A DNA stretch of 64,000 nt, from NCBI GenBank assembly GCA_039090855.1, contig CM076999.1, positions 118,233,072 through 118,297,071 on the forward strand, read 5' to 3'. Positions 1 through 11,015 of this stretch are shown here, piece by piece. The translations under genes were made by a program, and so were the position numbers. How positions within the stretch are numbered: the stretch's first letter is position 1; the number at the start of each line of letters is the position of its first letter. The DNA is from Macrothele yani. Its lineage: Eukaryota > Arthropoda > Arachnida > Araneae > Macrothelidae. The notes under the pieces are model-generated. The model did no database searches and was not told where the DNA came from. It was given only the letters and a program-made list of their open reading frames with translations.

Positions 1-1356
1 GTATCACTGCTGATGGGGCATCTTCGATGGTAGGCCAAACTATTGAGTTTATTGCACTTCGTAGGAAATATGACGATTTTCCAGACTTTACCTCTTTTAA
101 CTGCATATTATCCACCAAAATGCACTATGCATCAAAGTTTTAAATGTGAAAGAAATTATCAACATAACTGCTAAAATGGCTAATTCAACTTGGGCACAAA
201 GTTTACATAAGAGGCATTTTCGAAGCCAACTTGAAGAAAATGAAGCTGAGTACAAAGGCCTGCTTTTTTTCACGAATGTTAGGTGGCTTAGTAAAGGAGA
301 GTTTCTTGAAAGATTTCTTAATCTCTTGCCAGAAATAATAGAATTCCTAGATTCAATGGGAGAAAAGTATGCTGAGCTACAAGATGCTTTAAAATTTGGC
401 TTTTGTAACTGACCTCACAGGCCACACAACAACATGTTCAGCCTTGAGCTGCAAGGAAAAGGGAAGAGTGTTATAGATTTAGTGAGCTCGATGAATACTT
501 TCAAAACAAAATTAGGCTTGCTAAAATGTCAACTTGGTAAAGGAAATTTGAAAAACTTTCCCAATCTGAAAAAACACACAGCACGTCAAACTGATTGCAG
601 TTTTGACGAATATGTCACTGAGATAAAAGTTCTGATAACAGAATTTGGCAAAGGATTCACAGACCTGAAAAACTTTCAGCACATTTTGAGCTTCATATCA
701 TCATACCCTTTTGGTAAATGTGATATCGAGGAAGTTTCATCAGAAACATTTCCTCTACTTTCCTCTTCGATTCTTCAGATTTAGTATCAGAACTTGTGAA
801 ATTCAATCTGACATAGTACTGAAGGCAAGAGTGTCAGATAAAACATTTTGGACTCTATCGTCAGAAGAAAAATATCCCTGCTTAAGATCTGTTGCTTTGC
901 GGCTGACTGCTTTCTTTGGATACACATATCTCTGTGAAGCAGCTTTTTCAGAAACGAAAATAATGAAGTTGTAATACAGGAGCTGTGTGACTGATGCTCA
1001 TTTAGAAGCGTGCCTCCAACTGTGCCTCACTGAATATGTGCCTGATTATTCTAAACTTTGTGAGGACATACTGCATCAGCATCTAAGAATTAAATACTGT
1101 AAATAAAGAATCTATAAGAAAAAATATATAATTTGTTTGAAAAATAGGGTTTCAGAAATGAAAATGATTTAAATATTATTTTTCTGTATTTGTTTCCAAA
1201 CTTACGAAACCATATGCACTAACAAAACACTCCGCTCGAGTTATAGGCTTATTCCTATTTAAATATGACTATATCACTGCGATAAACTGTGGTAGATCAC
1301 AGTAGGGAATGGTAGCTTAAGGTAGATTTTGGTTCCTCAAAGTTTGGCCACCCCTG
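1..1356 (+). pseudogene. hAT transposase remnant (ZBED5/GTF2IRD2-like), right end of the element
   Basis: A decayed hAT-superfamily transposase is read in shifting frames across 146-412, 434-784 and 711-974. The first piece has the VRWLSKGEFLERF-type segment found in ZBED5/FAM200-like hAT proteins. The last piece has the C-terminal dimerisation signature TYLCEAAFSE. Frameshifts and stops separate the pieces, so no intact protein is possible. The left end, with the BED finger, lies outside the window. The element appears to end at 1342-1356, GTTTGGCCACCCCTG, the inverse complement of the CAGGGGTGGCCAAAC terminus common in hAT elements. The 8 bases after it (ATCTAAAT) would be the target duplication, but the left copy is not visible. 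Confidence 0.8.
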
Positions 1357-1399
1357 ATCTAAATGAATAAATGTTGAGAATTAAATCGGAGTGTCAGGG

Positions 1400-1640
1400 A
1401 GCAAGCAGTGGCCGATTACACGCCATTTACGACTGGGGCCGGCATAGACTATCCAGGCTTGTAGAGACTGGCGGTTTGGCAACCGTGGTCCAAATCACAT
1501 CCAGGTTAAATGTCGAAGGCTCAAGTAGAATCAGCGAGCGAACAGTATGACGCACTCTGCATATCCTGGTCTATGGGAGCCGACACCCTACTCGTGTGCC
1601 ACTGTTGACTGCTCGTCATTGGACATTACTGTTGGAATCA
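1400..1640 (+). pseudogene. Tc1/mariner transposase fragment (HTH region)
   Basis: Conceptual translation with one frameshift near 1548 gives the bipartite HTH region of Tc1-like transposases: an ISERTV.RTLH stretch followed by SRHPTRVPLLTARHW. No DDE core follows. The sequence after it (1641-1854) is comparatively CpG-rich and matches nothing I recognise. No TIRs were found, so this is a truncated relic. Confidence 0.65.
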
Positions 1641-1854
1641 CAGCCTCTCAGCAATAAAAACAAAAACAAAACGCAGATCGTCAGACGGGAATCTTAAAAA
1701 CGCTCCAAAATGAATTGCCACGTGCCAGACGCAACTATGTGACGTAACTACACGTAGCCAACCTTGAAACGTCACGACGCGTGCATCTTACTCTCACGTG
1801 ATCTGTGACGTAGGTGAAGTCGAGACTTGAGCCTTCTTCTAAAAACAGTGTTGT

Positions 1855-3862
1855 TCTTTGAATAAAGCTCATGTTGAGAAATGGCTTCCTAGTTTAATTG
1901 AATTAATAATCTAAAGCAACTTATGGGAATTTACTAGGAAATTTTTTCATTAATAGCAAATTTTCGGAGAAAACTCTTCTCCTTCTTCAGGCTGTCTTGT
2001 TGTTGTCACTTTTTACTTGCCACTATCACGGTTACGGTTAACCTTGACGGTTTAGGTTATTTTTCAACAAATCCTGCCAGATGTTAGGCAGGGAAAATCC
2101 TTTGCAGTCATTGATGATGGAATTTTGATTTTTCTCAATCTCTATTCCTTCTTTCAGTTTTCTTTTTTGGAAATTGCTTTGGAAACTGATTACTTTAAGG
2201 GAATTCCAATCCATGCTGTGCCCAGTTTCTCTAACATGCCTATCTAATCCAGTCTTGTTGGAGCAATTTTTTATAGCTGCTTTATGCTCAGCTATACGAG
2301 TTTCTAGTCTGCGACCTGTTTCACCTATGTAAGATAGTCCACAACTACAATTTACTTCATAAACTACTCCTTGCATTTTTAAAATATCTTCTTCTCTTTG
2401 AACTATTTTAGGGAAAAAATTTTTAACTTTGTTCTCTAAACTTGGAGCTAGCCTAATATTGTATTTTTTACTAATTCTCTTTAAAGCCTCAAATAAACCT
2501 TTGTGATAAGAAATTTTTCTAATGAATTTTACTTGTTGCTTTTGTGGGTTCTTCGTACCATTAAAATTCAGAAGCTTCTCAATTTCTTCTTTAGGATAGT
2601 TATTCTCTGCAAGTATGACTTTAAGCTCTTCTTTATGGGCTTCTTTTTTATCTGCAGTAGAAACTATTTTATTAATTTTTTTAAAAACTGACTTGCTACA
2701 TTTTTCTTAATAGAAACTGGATGATACGAATTGAAATCCAGTAGTCTTTTAGTATTCATTGGTTTTTTATACCAACTAGTGAGGAATTTTTCATCTTCAT
2801 AATAGATAGTAATATCTAAGAAGTTTATTCTTCTTTCTTTTTGAAGTTCAATAGTGAACTTAAGGGAATCATCTAATTCATTGAATGAGTCTAGAATTCT
2901 TTCTGGAACAATTTCTGAGCTATCTATTATAAATAAGATGTCATCCATGTATCTGCTATATAAGCAGAAGTATGTGGGTTGTACTAGTATCTTTTCTTCT
3001 AGTTTTCCCACATAATAGTTAGCTAAGAGTGGGGAGAGTGGGGAGCTCATAGCTAGCCCCGATTTTTGAATGAAAAAAGTTTTCCCAAATTGAAAGTAGT
3101 TGTTCTGCAAAGAGAAAATAAGCATTTCAAAAATTCCTACTAATATGTTTTTTTCCTTGTTGTGAAAAACTATTAGGTCTGCCAAGTCTTCCGCTATAAA
3201 GTCTATAAGTTGATCTATATTAATGTGAGTATACATAGACACTATATCTAAACTACCCATAATAGGAGAATCTAATTTAGGGAGAAGTTCTAGTTTTTCT
3301 TTTAGCTGCATTGAGTTTTTAATCAAGTTAGGTGGCTCTTTTAAAAGATTCTGAAGGTGTGACTTTAAAAAATAGTTTAGATTTGAAAGAATAGAGTTTT
3401 TTGAGTCTATTATTGGTCTAATTGGTTGGTGTTCTTTATGCAGTTTGACTATTCCATATATTTGAGGTAATCTGAACTGTAATTTTGAGAATTGTTTATA
3501 GTTTTCTGGAAGCTGGTTTTTCTTTTTTTGAAGTGAAATAAGCTTAGAGACTTTTTAATCAAATCTGGTAGTGGGTTTTCTTTTACTTCTTCATACATAG
3601 GTTTTTTTAGTTCTTCTTCCATCTTTTCTAGATAATCTTTCTTATCCATAATAGTAATCAACTTACTTTTGTCTGTTTTCACAGCAACTATACTTTCATT
3701 TTTTCTGAAATCTTTAAGAGCTTTTAATTGACTATTATCAAAATTTTTTTGAGGTTTCCTTACTTGCTTCTGGAATTTTGTAAGGCTATTGTAGTAATCT
3801 TTTCTGAGGAGGTCTGCTTTAATTTGGTCCTCTTTTTCTAAAGTGCTGCAGATGCTTTCCAA
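1855..3862 (-). pseudogene. Penelope-like retroelement PLE-1 (reverse transcriptase + GIY-YIG)
   Basis: Read on the minus strand. 3862-3449 is the N-terminal extension. The RT domain follows, with GIVKLHKEHQPIRPII at its start, then AMSSPLSPLLANYY and the catalytic YMDDILF (2664-3326). A GIY-YIG endonuclease follows at 2376-2038 with [12 protein letters not shown] and TGLDRHVRETGH. This domain order (RT then GIY-YIG) defines canonical Penelope-like elements. Two frameshifts break the frame, one near 3500 and one near 2680. The 5' part is missing beyond 3862. The 3' tail (1855-2037) contains a hammerhead-like core and ends in AGCTTTATTCAAAGAA (minus strand). The same tail recurs at 8040-8090 and 13090-13150, so this is one family with several copies here. 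Confidence 0.88.
1962..1990 (-). ncRNA. Hammerhead-ribozyme-like core in the PLE-1 tail
   Basis: On the minus strand CTGAAGA is followed by an unpaired A, a GGAGAA stem, a short loop, TTCTCC and GAAA. This is the CUGANGA-stem II-GAAA order of a hammerhead. Hammerhead motifs are known from the terminal repeats of Penelope-like elements. Stems I and III are not evident here, so activity is unproven. Confidence 0.5.
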
Positions 3863-3914
3863 ATGTCTGCTTTAATTTGGTCCTCTTTTTCTAAAGTGCT
3901 GCAGATGCTTTCCA
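3812..3914. repeat. 53-bp-period tandem duplication at the PLE-1 truncation edge
   Basis: The 50 bases at 3812-3861 are repeated at 3865-3914 with 3 bases between. The duplication sits at the 5' breakpoint of PLE-1, with unrelated sequence beyond it. Confidence 0.85.
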
Positions 3915-4520
3915 GTGTTGTTGTTGTTGCCTTCTTTGCTTGCGTGAGACAGGGTGTCTGTGACGTTCCGTCTATGTTCTGTAAAATAGAACTACTCCTT
4001 TTTTATTGGAACGAGAACTATTTTGTAAGATGTTTTATATCTGTAAATTATAGAATGCTTTATGCTGTTTCTACATAGATTCTGTCTACTTACAAAGAGT
4101 TTTGTGCGTGATGAACTGAAGTGTTTTTATGGCCAGTAAACATGGCGTATGTTCGATTGATCTTCAGTTCCACTAATAGTGTATCAACTTGAGATGTACT
4201 TTCATCAAATGAATAATCTTCTTGTCATCATTTCATATTATCATTAAATATAATTTTTTACTGCCACAACTCAGGTCTGTATAAAAGTTTATTATTGCTT
4301 GCATGAAGTCATCTGTTCTATTTTTACTGTTAAGCATACATTTCTTTACCACGAATGAAGAATAGCAGAGAAGTATTTTTTCTACTGCGTACTGAGCATT
4401 TGGGAAGTTGGTGTTCTATTTAATCTAATATTTCCACCTCTCTAAAAATCACAACAATTACATCTTGTCTGGTGCAGGGAACATCAAAACTGTACCTCTG
4501 CAGAGTGGTGCTCCATCGTG
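3915..4520. other. No gene seen
   Basis: AT-rich intergenic or intronic sequence between PLE-1 and the next element. I see no coding frame, RNA gene or obvious repeat in it. Confidence 0.6.
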
Positions 4521-4524
4521 CAGA

Positions 4525-4805
4525 GTTCGCCAAAATGCGTAATTACGCGTCTAGTACGCATCGAAAAGTGTGTTTAGGCATCTAAATTTTACCAACGCGT
4601 AAAGATACGCATCAGGAATTTAAAAAATACGCTTCGACAAAACGCGTAAAATACACATCAACACGTAAAAATATGCATCGAGAAACGCATAAAATACACA
4701 TCAACGCGTAAAAATACTCATCAACGTGTAAAAATACACATTGAGAAACGCGTAAAACTACGCACCAAATAATTTTACCAACGCATAAAAATATGCATTG
4801 GGACA
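4525..4805. repeat. Degenerate ~20-bp minisatellite with ACGCGT/ATGCAT cores
   Basis: About a dozen imperfect units of the form (ca)acgcgtaaaatacgcat are strung together. CpG-containing units alternate with TpG/CpA variants such as acacgtaaaaatatgcat, the pattern expected from deamination of an original acgcgt core. Confidence 0.65.
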
Positions 4806-4822
4806 GTATTTCATCTTTCAAG

Positions 4823-5350
4823 AACGGAAGTAAACGAAATAAAGATTTTTTCCGTAATCCTAATTTTGTTTTACTGCAATGTTTCCTCTGTTCAGTATTG
4901 TTGTTATATATCATTTTCTTCCATAAATATTTGTATTTCAGTTTGAAAACGGAAATTCGACGGCGTGAAAATTCCCTGTACCGTGATCTTCAGGCATGAG
5001 AATGTCACGGCTTCGAGGAATTTCTCCTTTTCCGTCATATTTTGGGTTATCCTGGAGATCAATGCATAACTGAACAGAAATTTTGAGGCAATTGGTAGTG
5101 GTAAAGGATGCTTTCCGCCTAAAACTTTCGAAAACGGAAGTTAGACGCAGTGAAGATTTCTCCCGTAATCATGATTTTATTTTTCACGCGATGTTTCCGC
5201 TGCCTAGTGTTGTTGTCAAATTTCATTTTATTTCATAAATATTTGTATTTCACCTTGAAAATGGAGGGAAAATGTCCAAAAACGGAAATCGGATGTAGCA
5301 AAGATTTCTCTCGTAACTGTAATTTTTATTTTCCCAACGATGTTGCGAAC
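4823..5350 (+). repeat. Three diverged copies of an ACGGAA...AAGATTTCTCC segment
   Basis: Similar segments start near 4823, 5137 and 5283. Each has acggaa(a/g)t, then aaagattt with t(c)ccgtaa, then a gatgtt(t/g)c. The first two also share the downstream cataaatatttgtatttca. These are old tandem duplications with no coding potential. Confidence 0.5.
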
Positions 5351-5801
5351 ATGTGTCCCGTGTTCTTTAATATTCCCCCAAAACAGTTTGTATGAATTGA
5401 TGCATGGTGTTCAAAAGTATTCATATTCTTAAAGTTACAGTGTTTATCTTTTATCTAAAATAGTGAAAGCTATCATGCATTCATGATCCTCACACTGAAA
5501 GTTCTTTCAGCATGATGGATGAAATTGTCATCCAAGGGCATTAAAAAAAAAAAAAAAAAAAGCAACAATGAAGAAATGGGAAGGGAAACAAAGATATCAG
5601 CAAAGTGAAAATTTAAGCACTGGATGTTGTGCAGCCACAGAGTCAACAAACGACAAATGTGGCTGTGGAACTTGATAATTTTAGATATCTATAAGAATAT
5701 CAAAAGTGCAATGTATTCACTTCTTGAACACATTGCTGTTGCGTGTGGTCATTACAAAACATGATAAATTTAGTGTTATTGTTTTAAAATATGAATATTA
5801 T

Positions 5802-6469
5802 ACAAATTTTGAAGATGACAATCCGATTTTTGGTGTAAATGTGACAAGGATGGTAAGTCAGATAACATCCGAAAACTTGAAAATTTTCATCGTCCTGGAG
5901 CGGGACTCGAACCCGCGTCTCCCAGAAAACGCCCAGGTATGCTAACCACTACACCACCCAGAATGACCAAGTTTCAAGTTTCCGATCAATTTGAATATAA
6001 CCATCACAGGATTCGCTAGTCGAAGCAACCGGCTTCCATGTTTAGCAAATCTGGAGGTTAAGAATCTGATCCCGTGTTTGCCCGGAGAAGCAGATAAATC
6101 ATCGGGCAAACACGGGATAAGATTCTTAACCTCCAGATCCCGCTAAACATGAAAGCCGGTTGCTTCCCAGAACGACCAAGTTTCAAGTTTCCGATCAATT
6201 TGAATATAACCATCACAGGATTCGCTAGTCGAAGCAACCGGCTTTCATGTTTTGCGAATCCTGTGATGGTTATATTCAAATTGATCGGAAACTTGAAACT
6301 TGGTCGTTCTGGGTGGTTTAGTGGTTAGCATACCCGGGCGTTTTCTGGGAGACGCGGGTTCGAGTCCCGCTCCAGGGCGATGAAAATTTTCAAATTTTCG
6401 GATGTTATCTGACTTACCATCCTTGTCACATTTACGCCAAAAATCGGATTGTCATCTTCAAAATTTGTG
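5802..6469. repeat. Large nested palindrome carrying two SINE-II tRNA-like heads
   Basis: Outer arms of about 215 bp (5802-6017 and 6253-6469) are near-perfect inverted copies. Each contains a tRNA-like head (about 5895-5975 on the minus strand, 6300-6385 on the plus strand) with box A-like GTTTAGTGGTTAGCAT and box B-like GGGTTCGAGTCCCGC. The centre holds a second hairpin (about 6040-6148) and a third partial copy of the arm sequence (6176-6245). Confidence 0.85.
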
Positions 6470-6779
6470 TTATATGGCGAAATCCCGTATTTCTTTCATG
6501 ATACGAATATTATATTTATTACTAAAATAAGAAGCAAAACGAATCCAAATTTTAAATACATTGAGTGGTAGTGAAATATTTTTTAATATGAAAAAAATCT
6601 GGATTGATTTTTCATAATCGCCCTTCATTTTTGTAAGTTTTTTATTTCATCTGTTAACTTTTCTAAAATACTCCCCGCTTTTAAAAATTACTCCCTAAAT
6701 TTTTTCAAAGGAGTAAAAATACTCCTTTAAATTTTTTTTTCGGCGAACTCTGCTGTCATATAGTCAGACGTATTCCATT

Positions 6780-7010
6780 TTCAGCTGTACCGAGCTGACG
6801 GGTGGGTACGGGTGTGGCGTCAACAGCTTGAGACTATGGCCCTGTCATGCGAGGTCGGCTCTGTAATGGTTTGGGGAGCCTTCTCCTGAAGCACATTAGG
6901 CCTCTTGGTGTGTCTGGAGAGGTCCTTAATTGCTGCACACTACCAGTGTGTGCTGGCTGATCATCCAAAGGCTTTCACTGCCTTCGCACATCCTGTGGCT
7001 GGTGGTCTGT
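6780..7010 (+). pseudogene. Tc1-like transposase fragment (central DDE region)
   Basis: Translation in the + direction gives GSVMVWGAFS preceded by a DGWVRVWRQQ-like stretch, and then a poorly preserved region like that before the DNAPxH motif. This is the middle of a Tc1-like transposase. A TGA follows GAFS, and no ends are visible. Confidence 0.65.
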
Positions 7011-7149
7011 TTTTTGCAATGTTTCCTCTTTTGTGTATATTGTTAAGTATTATTTGGTATTGCATAAAAGTAATTTCAGCATGACAGTAAGTCAAAAGAT
7101 CTTCAGCAAAAGTACAGCATAGTATAACCTTATCAAATCCAACAGAGAA

Positions 7150-8100
7150 ATTGTATTACTTAATCAAACTTCTAATATGGGAATTTTCTACTAGGGAAAT
7201 ATTTTATTTTAATCACAAATTTTCGGAGAAAACTTCTCCTTCAGGTTGTCTTTTCTTGTCATTTTTCCCCATCACTATCGTGGTTATGGTTATTTTTCGC
7301 CAAATCCTGCCAGATGTTAGGCAGGGACAAACCTCTGCAGTCATTGATGATGGAATTCTGATTTTTCTCAATTTCTATTTCTTTTTTTAGAATTTCTTTT
7401 TAAAAGTTGCTTTGAAAACAGATGACTTTAAGGGAATTTTTCCAGTCCATGTTGTGGCCACTTTCTATAACATGTCTATCTAAAACTGTCTTGTTGTAAA
7501 ATATTGTCTTCTCTTTGAACTATCTTATGGGATTTTTTATTTTCTCTAAGATAGTTCGAATAGAAGAAGATATTTAAAAAATGCTAGGAGTGGTCTATGA
7601 AGTAAAATATAGTTGGGGATTATCTTACATAGGTGAGACAGGTAACAGACTAGGAACTCCAATAGCAGAACATAAAGCAGCTATAAAAAATTGTTCCAAC
7701 AAGACAGGTTTAGATAGGCATGTTAGAGAAAGTGGTCACAACATGGACTGGAAAAATTCTCTTAACGTCATCAGTTTCCAAAGCAACTTTTAAAAAAGAA
7801 ATTCTAAAAGAAGGAATAGAAATTGAGAAAAATCAGAATTCCATCATCAATGACTGCAGAGGTTTGTTCCCATGTAACATCTTGCAGGATTTGGTGAAAA
7901 ATAACCATAACCGCGATAGTGATGGGAAAAAGTGACAACAAAAGACTGCCTGAAGAAGAAGAGTTTTCTCTGAAAATTTGCTATTAAAATTAAATATTTC
8001 ACAGTAGAAAACTCCCATATTAGAAGTTTGATTAAGTATTTGAATTAAGAAATTAAATAGCCAATTTTCAACTTGAGCTTTATTCAAAGAGAAGTAACTT
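7150..8100. mobile_element. PLE-1 head-to-head palindrome (two truncated 3' ends)
   Basis: Two 5'-truncated PLE-1 copies face away from a centre near 7530-7565. The left copy reads on the minus strand. The right copy reads on the plus strand and encodes the GIY-YIG domain (7581-7935, one frameshift near 7790) with [11 protein letters not shown] and TGLDRHVRESGHNMDW. Both arms run out to the family tail, so about 0.4 kb can fold back on itself. The right arm keeps CTGAAGA at 7950 and GAAA at 7972-7975. Confidence 0.85.
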
Positions 8101-8436
8101 CAAAGGGCAAAGTATTCTTGATCATAATCATATATTGTTGCAGTTGCTGTAATATCTAAGCTAGGCTTTCTTTTATAGGTAGAAGAAATATAAAGTGGGA
8201 AATTTCTTTTCTCTCTTGGTTTTTTGTTTCTGCCTGTGCAAATCTTTATTGTTTTCCACACCCAATAATTGTCTTGCCCAGCAACCACCTCACAGATTTC
8301 TTTGGGGCACCAATATATCTATCACAGATTGATCAAGAACTTTCTGCTTTTCTGCTGTGGGACTTTTGCACTGAAAACTGTATGAACAGAGCTAACTGTA
8401 ATTAGAGATCAGAAAAAGCCCAGTCTTATTTCTATT
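8101..8436. other. No gene seen
   Basis: Sequence between the PLE tail and the RTE 3' end. I see no recognisable coding or repeat content. Confidence 0.5.
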
Positions 8437-10625
8437 TCATCATCATCATCATTGTCAACCATTATCAATCCACTGCTGGACGAAGGTCTCCCCAAGTTTC
8501 CTCCACAACGGTCTGTCTTGTGCTAGTCTCCTCCATGTCACTCCCGCATACTTTCGAATTTCATCCACCCATCTTCCATGTGGTCTTCTTCTGGGTCTTT
8601 TCCTGCCCCTTGGAATCCAATCTAAAATTTCAGCTGTCCATCGATGGTCTGTCCTTCTGGCAGTATGTCCAGCCCATTGCCATTTCAGGGATTTAACTCT
8701 GATCATGATGTCTTCCACCCTTGTCATTTTTCGGATCCACGTGTTCCTCTTCTTATCTCTCCTGGTTACACCAAGCATGCACCTCTCCATGCTTTTTTGA
8801 GTTGTCTGCAGCCTTTGTATGTCTCTTTTAGCTAAGGTTCACGTCTCTGCACCATACGTAAGCACTGGAAGGATGCATTGATCAAACACTTTTCTTTTAA
8901 GACATAATGGCATATTGCTCTTGAAAATTATGCTGTTTCTTCCAAAAGCTCTCCAGGCAAGTTTTGTACGCCGATTAATTTCTTCATCAATGTGACCGTC
9001 ACTTGATATCTGCTGTCCAAGATAAACGTACGTGTCTGTTATCTCCAGCTTTTCTCCATCAATCGATAAATCTTCATTTCTTGTAAAAGCATTGTACATC
9101 ACTTTTGTCTTCTGAAAGTTCATTTTTAATCCCACTTCTTTACTCTTGTCAGCAAGTTCCTGGATCATACTCTGTAGCTCTGATGGGGTAGTTGCAAAAA
9201 TGACTATGTCATCAGCAAAACGAAGGTGGGTTAGATAATCTCCATTAATCTTTATCCCTTTGTTTTCCCAGTTCAGTGATTGAAAGACATTTTCCAATGT
9301 GGCATTAAAGAGCTTCGGAGATATGGTGTCACCTTGTCTCACTCCTTTTCCAATTTTTATGTGTGTTGTATTTTCAAACAGCCGAATCTTTGCACTTGCA
9401 TTTTCATAGATGTTATTAATAATATTAATGTATGCATCTTCAATACCACAGGATTTCAGAGCCATTGCAACTGCTGATGGTTTCACCGAATCAAAGGCTT
9501 TTTCATAATCGATAAAAGCCATGCACAATGGAAGTTCATATTCCCTCGCTCTTTCAATTAGTTCTGTCAGTACGTGGATATGATCTATTGTGCTGTAGCC
9601 ACTCCTGAATCCAGCTTGTTCTCTCGGTTGAGCCATGTCCAGTGTTCCCTTCAAGCGGTGTGAAAGAACTTTAGTGAAGATTTTATAAACCACTGATAGG
9701 AGGCTGATAGGTCTGTAGTTCCTGAGATCCTCAATGTCACTTTTTTTATGTAGCAAGATCATTGTAGCGTTGTTCCAATCCTCAGGAATTTTCCCTTCAT
9801 TAAGGCATCGAGTGAAAATTTGGGCGAGTACTGTTTCGATTTCTCCACTTGCTTCTTGTATGATGTCTACAGTAATTCCATCTTCTCCTGGAGCTTTTCC
9901 CCGCTTCATGTTTTTGATTGCATGTGCAACTTCTGCTGGAAGGACTGGAAGAACTCTGGTACTGGTACCTTTCATGATGTCTGGAGTACATGTATCATCC
10001 CTTTCATATAATTTGGAGTAGAAATCTTTCACTCTTGTCAAAATTTCGCCTCTATTTCTTGTTACAGAACCATCTTCTTTTCTCAGTGCCATAATCTGTT
10101 TTTTTCCCTTACTGAGATGTCCCTTTGCTATCTTTAGGCTTTGGTTGTTTTCAATTGCTTTCCTTACTAGTTCACAGTTGAATTTCCTTACGTCTTCAGT
10201 GATACTTTTTCGTACTGTCTTGCATAGCTCTATATATTCCACTTTGGAAGTCACATCTTCTTTAGTTGTCCTCATCACTCTTCTTTTTTGCATCAACATT
10301 TTGGTTTTTCCTGATAATTTCTTCACATGCAATTTGTTCTTAGACCCAGCTAATTTTGTTGCTGTTTCCATAAGAGCTTTGGTTACTTTTCTGTTAACTT
10401 CAGAAATATCCACTTCTTCCGATGTTAGGCCTTCTAAAGCAGAGAACCTGTTCTTCAGTTCCAATTTGAAGGTATTATGGTGTTTTTTAAGGTTGGTTAT
10501 GTCAATACATTTTGTTTGTCTTATGAGCTTGCTACGTTCGAGTTTAGTGTTGAGGTGCATCTTACATCTCACCAATCTATGGTCACTGCCTATGTTGAAC
10601 TTGTTTAGCACACTGCATTTCTATT
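8437..10625 (-). pseudogene. RTE-clade LINE (RTE-1), 5'-truncated, one nonsense codon
   Basis: The minus-strand frame from 10611 to 8455 begins at the last endonuclease motif GSDHRLVRC. It runs through a full reverse transcriptase: RGKAPGEDGI, LRNYRPISLLSV, MAFIDYEKAFDSV, GVRQGDTISPKLF and the catalytic LRFADDIVIF. It ends in the RTE-type C-terminal tail WQWAGHTARRTDHRW...GRWVDEIRK. Only one stop interrupts it: TGA at 8836-8838 after LTYGAET, where relatives have Trp. The 3' end is a short TGATGATGATGA tail (about 8440-8452), typical of RTE elements. The APE endonuclease upstream of GSDHR is missing, as expected for 5' truncation during reverse transcription. Confidence 0.9.
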
Positions 10626-10644
10626 TAGCTAGTGTTAAAAAGAA

Positions 10645-11015
10645 ATCATTTTGTTAATCAAACTTCTAATATGGGAATTTTCTACTAGGAAATATTTTAT
10701 TTTAATTGCAAATTTTCAAAGAAAACTGTTCTCCTTTTTCAGGCAGTCTTTTGTTGTCACTATCACGGTTACTGTTATTTTCACCAAATCCTGCCAGATG
10801 TTAGGCAGGGGCAAACCTCTGCAGTCATTGATTGTGGAATTCTGATTTTTCTCAATTTCTATTCCTTCCTTTAGTTTCATAACAGCAATAGTGACTGGGA
10901 AAAAAGTGACAACAAAAGACTGCCTGAAGAAGGAGAAGAGTTTTCTCCAAAACTTTGTGATTAAAATTAAATATTTCTTAGTAGAAAATTCCCATTTTAG
11001 AAGTTTGATTTATGT
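10645..11015. mobile_element. Second PLE-1 palindrome, shorter arms
   Basis: The left arm (10650-10755) and right arm (about 10905-11014) are inverted copies of the PLE-1 3' end. Between them lies extra left-copy sequence including the ATGTTAGGCAGGG segment. The right arm has CTGAAGA at 10924 and a stem, but GAAA has decayed to AAAA. The family tail continues only at 13078-13150, because RTE-2 is inserted in it. Confidence 0.8.

Larger units (their letters stand above)
4521..6752. mobile_element. Candidate DNA transposon with CAGAGTTCGCC termini
   Basis: The termini CAGAGTTCGCC (4521) and GGCGAACTCTG (6742-6752) are exact inverted copies. Just inside are contrasting subterminal repeat tracts: acgcgt/atgcat-rich units on the left, and aggagtaaaaatactcct-like units on the right. 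No transposase frame is visible, so the element would be non-autonomous. Flanking bases do not give a clear target duplication. Subterminal repeats of this kind are common in hAT elements, but the family is unassigned. Confidence 0.5.

Noticed and set aside
1660..1854. CpG-rich patch with TGACGTA sites as a DLST promoter or first exon
   Set aside because: No start codon followed by a phase-1 donor could be identified, and it sits between two transposon fragments. Too weak to call.
6300..6385. Possible functional tRNA gene
   Set aside because: The cloverleaf is roughly foldable, but position 33 of the anticodon loop is not T, acceptor pairs are mostly wobble, and several copies share a non-tRNA body. 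It is a SINE head.
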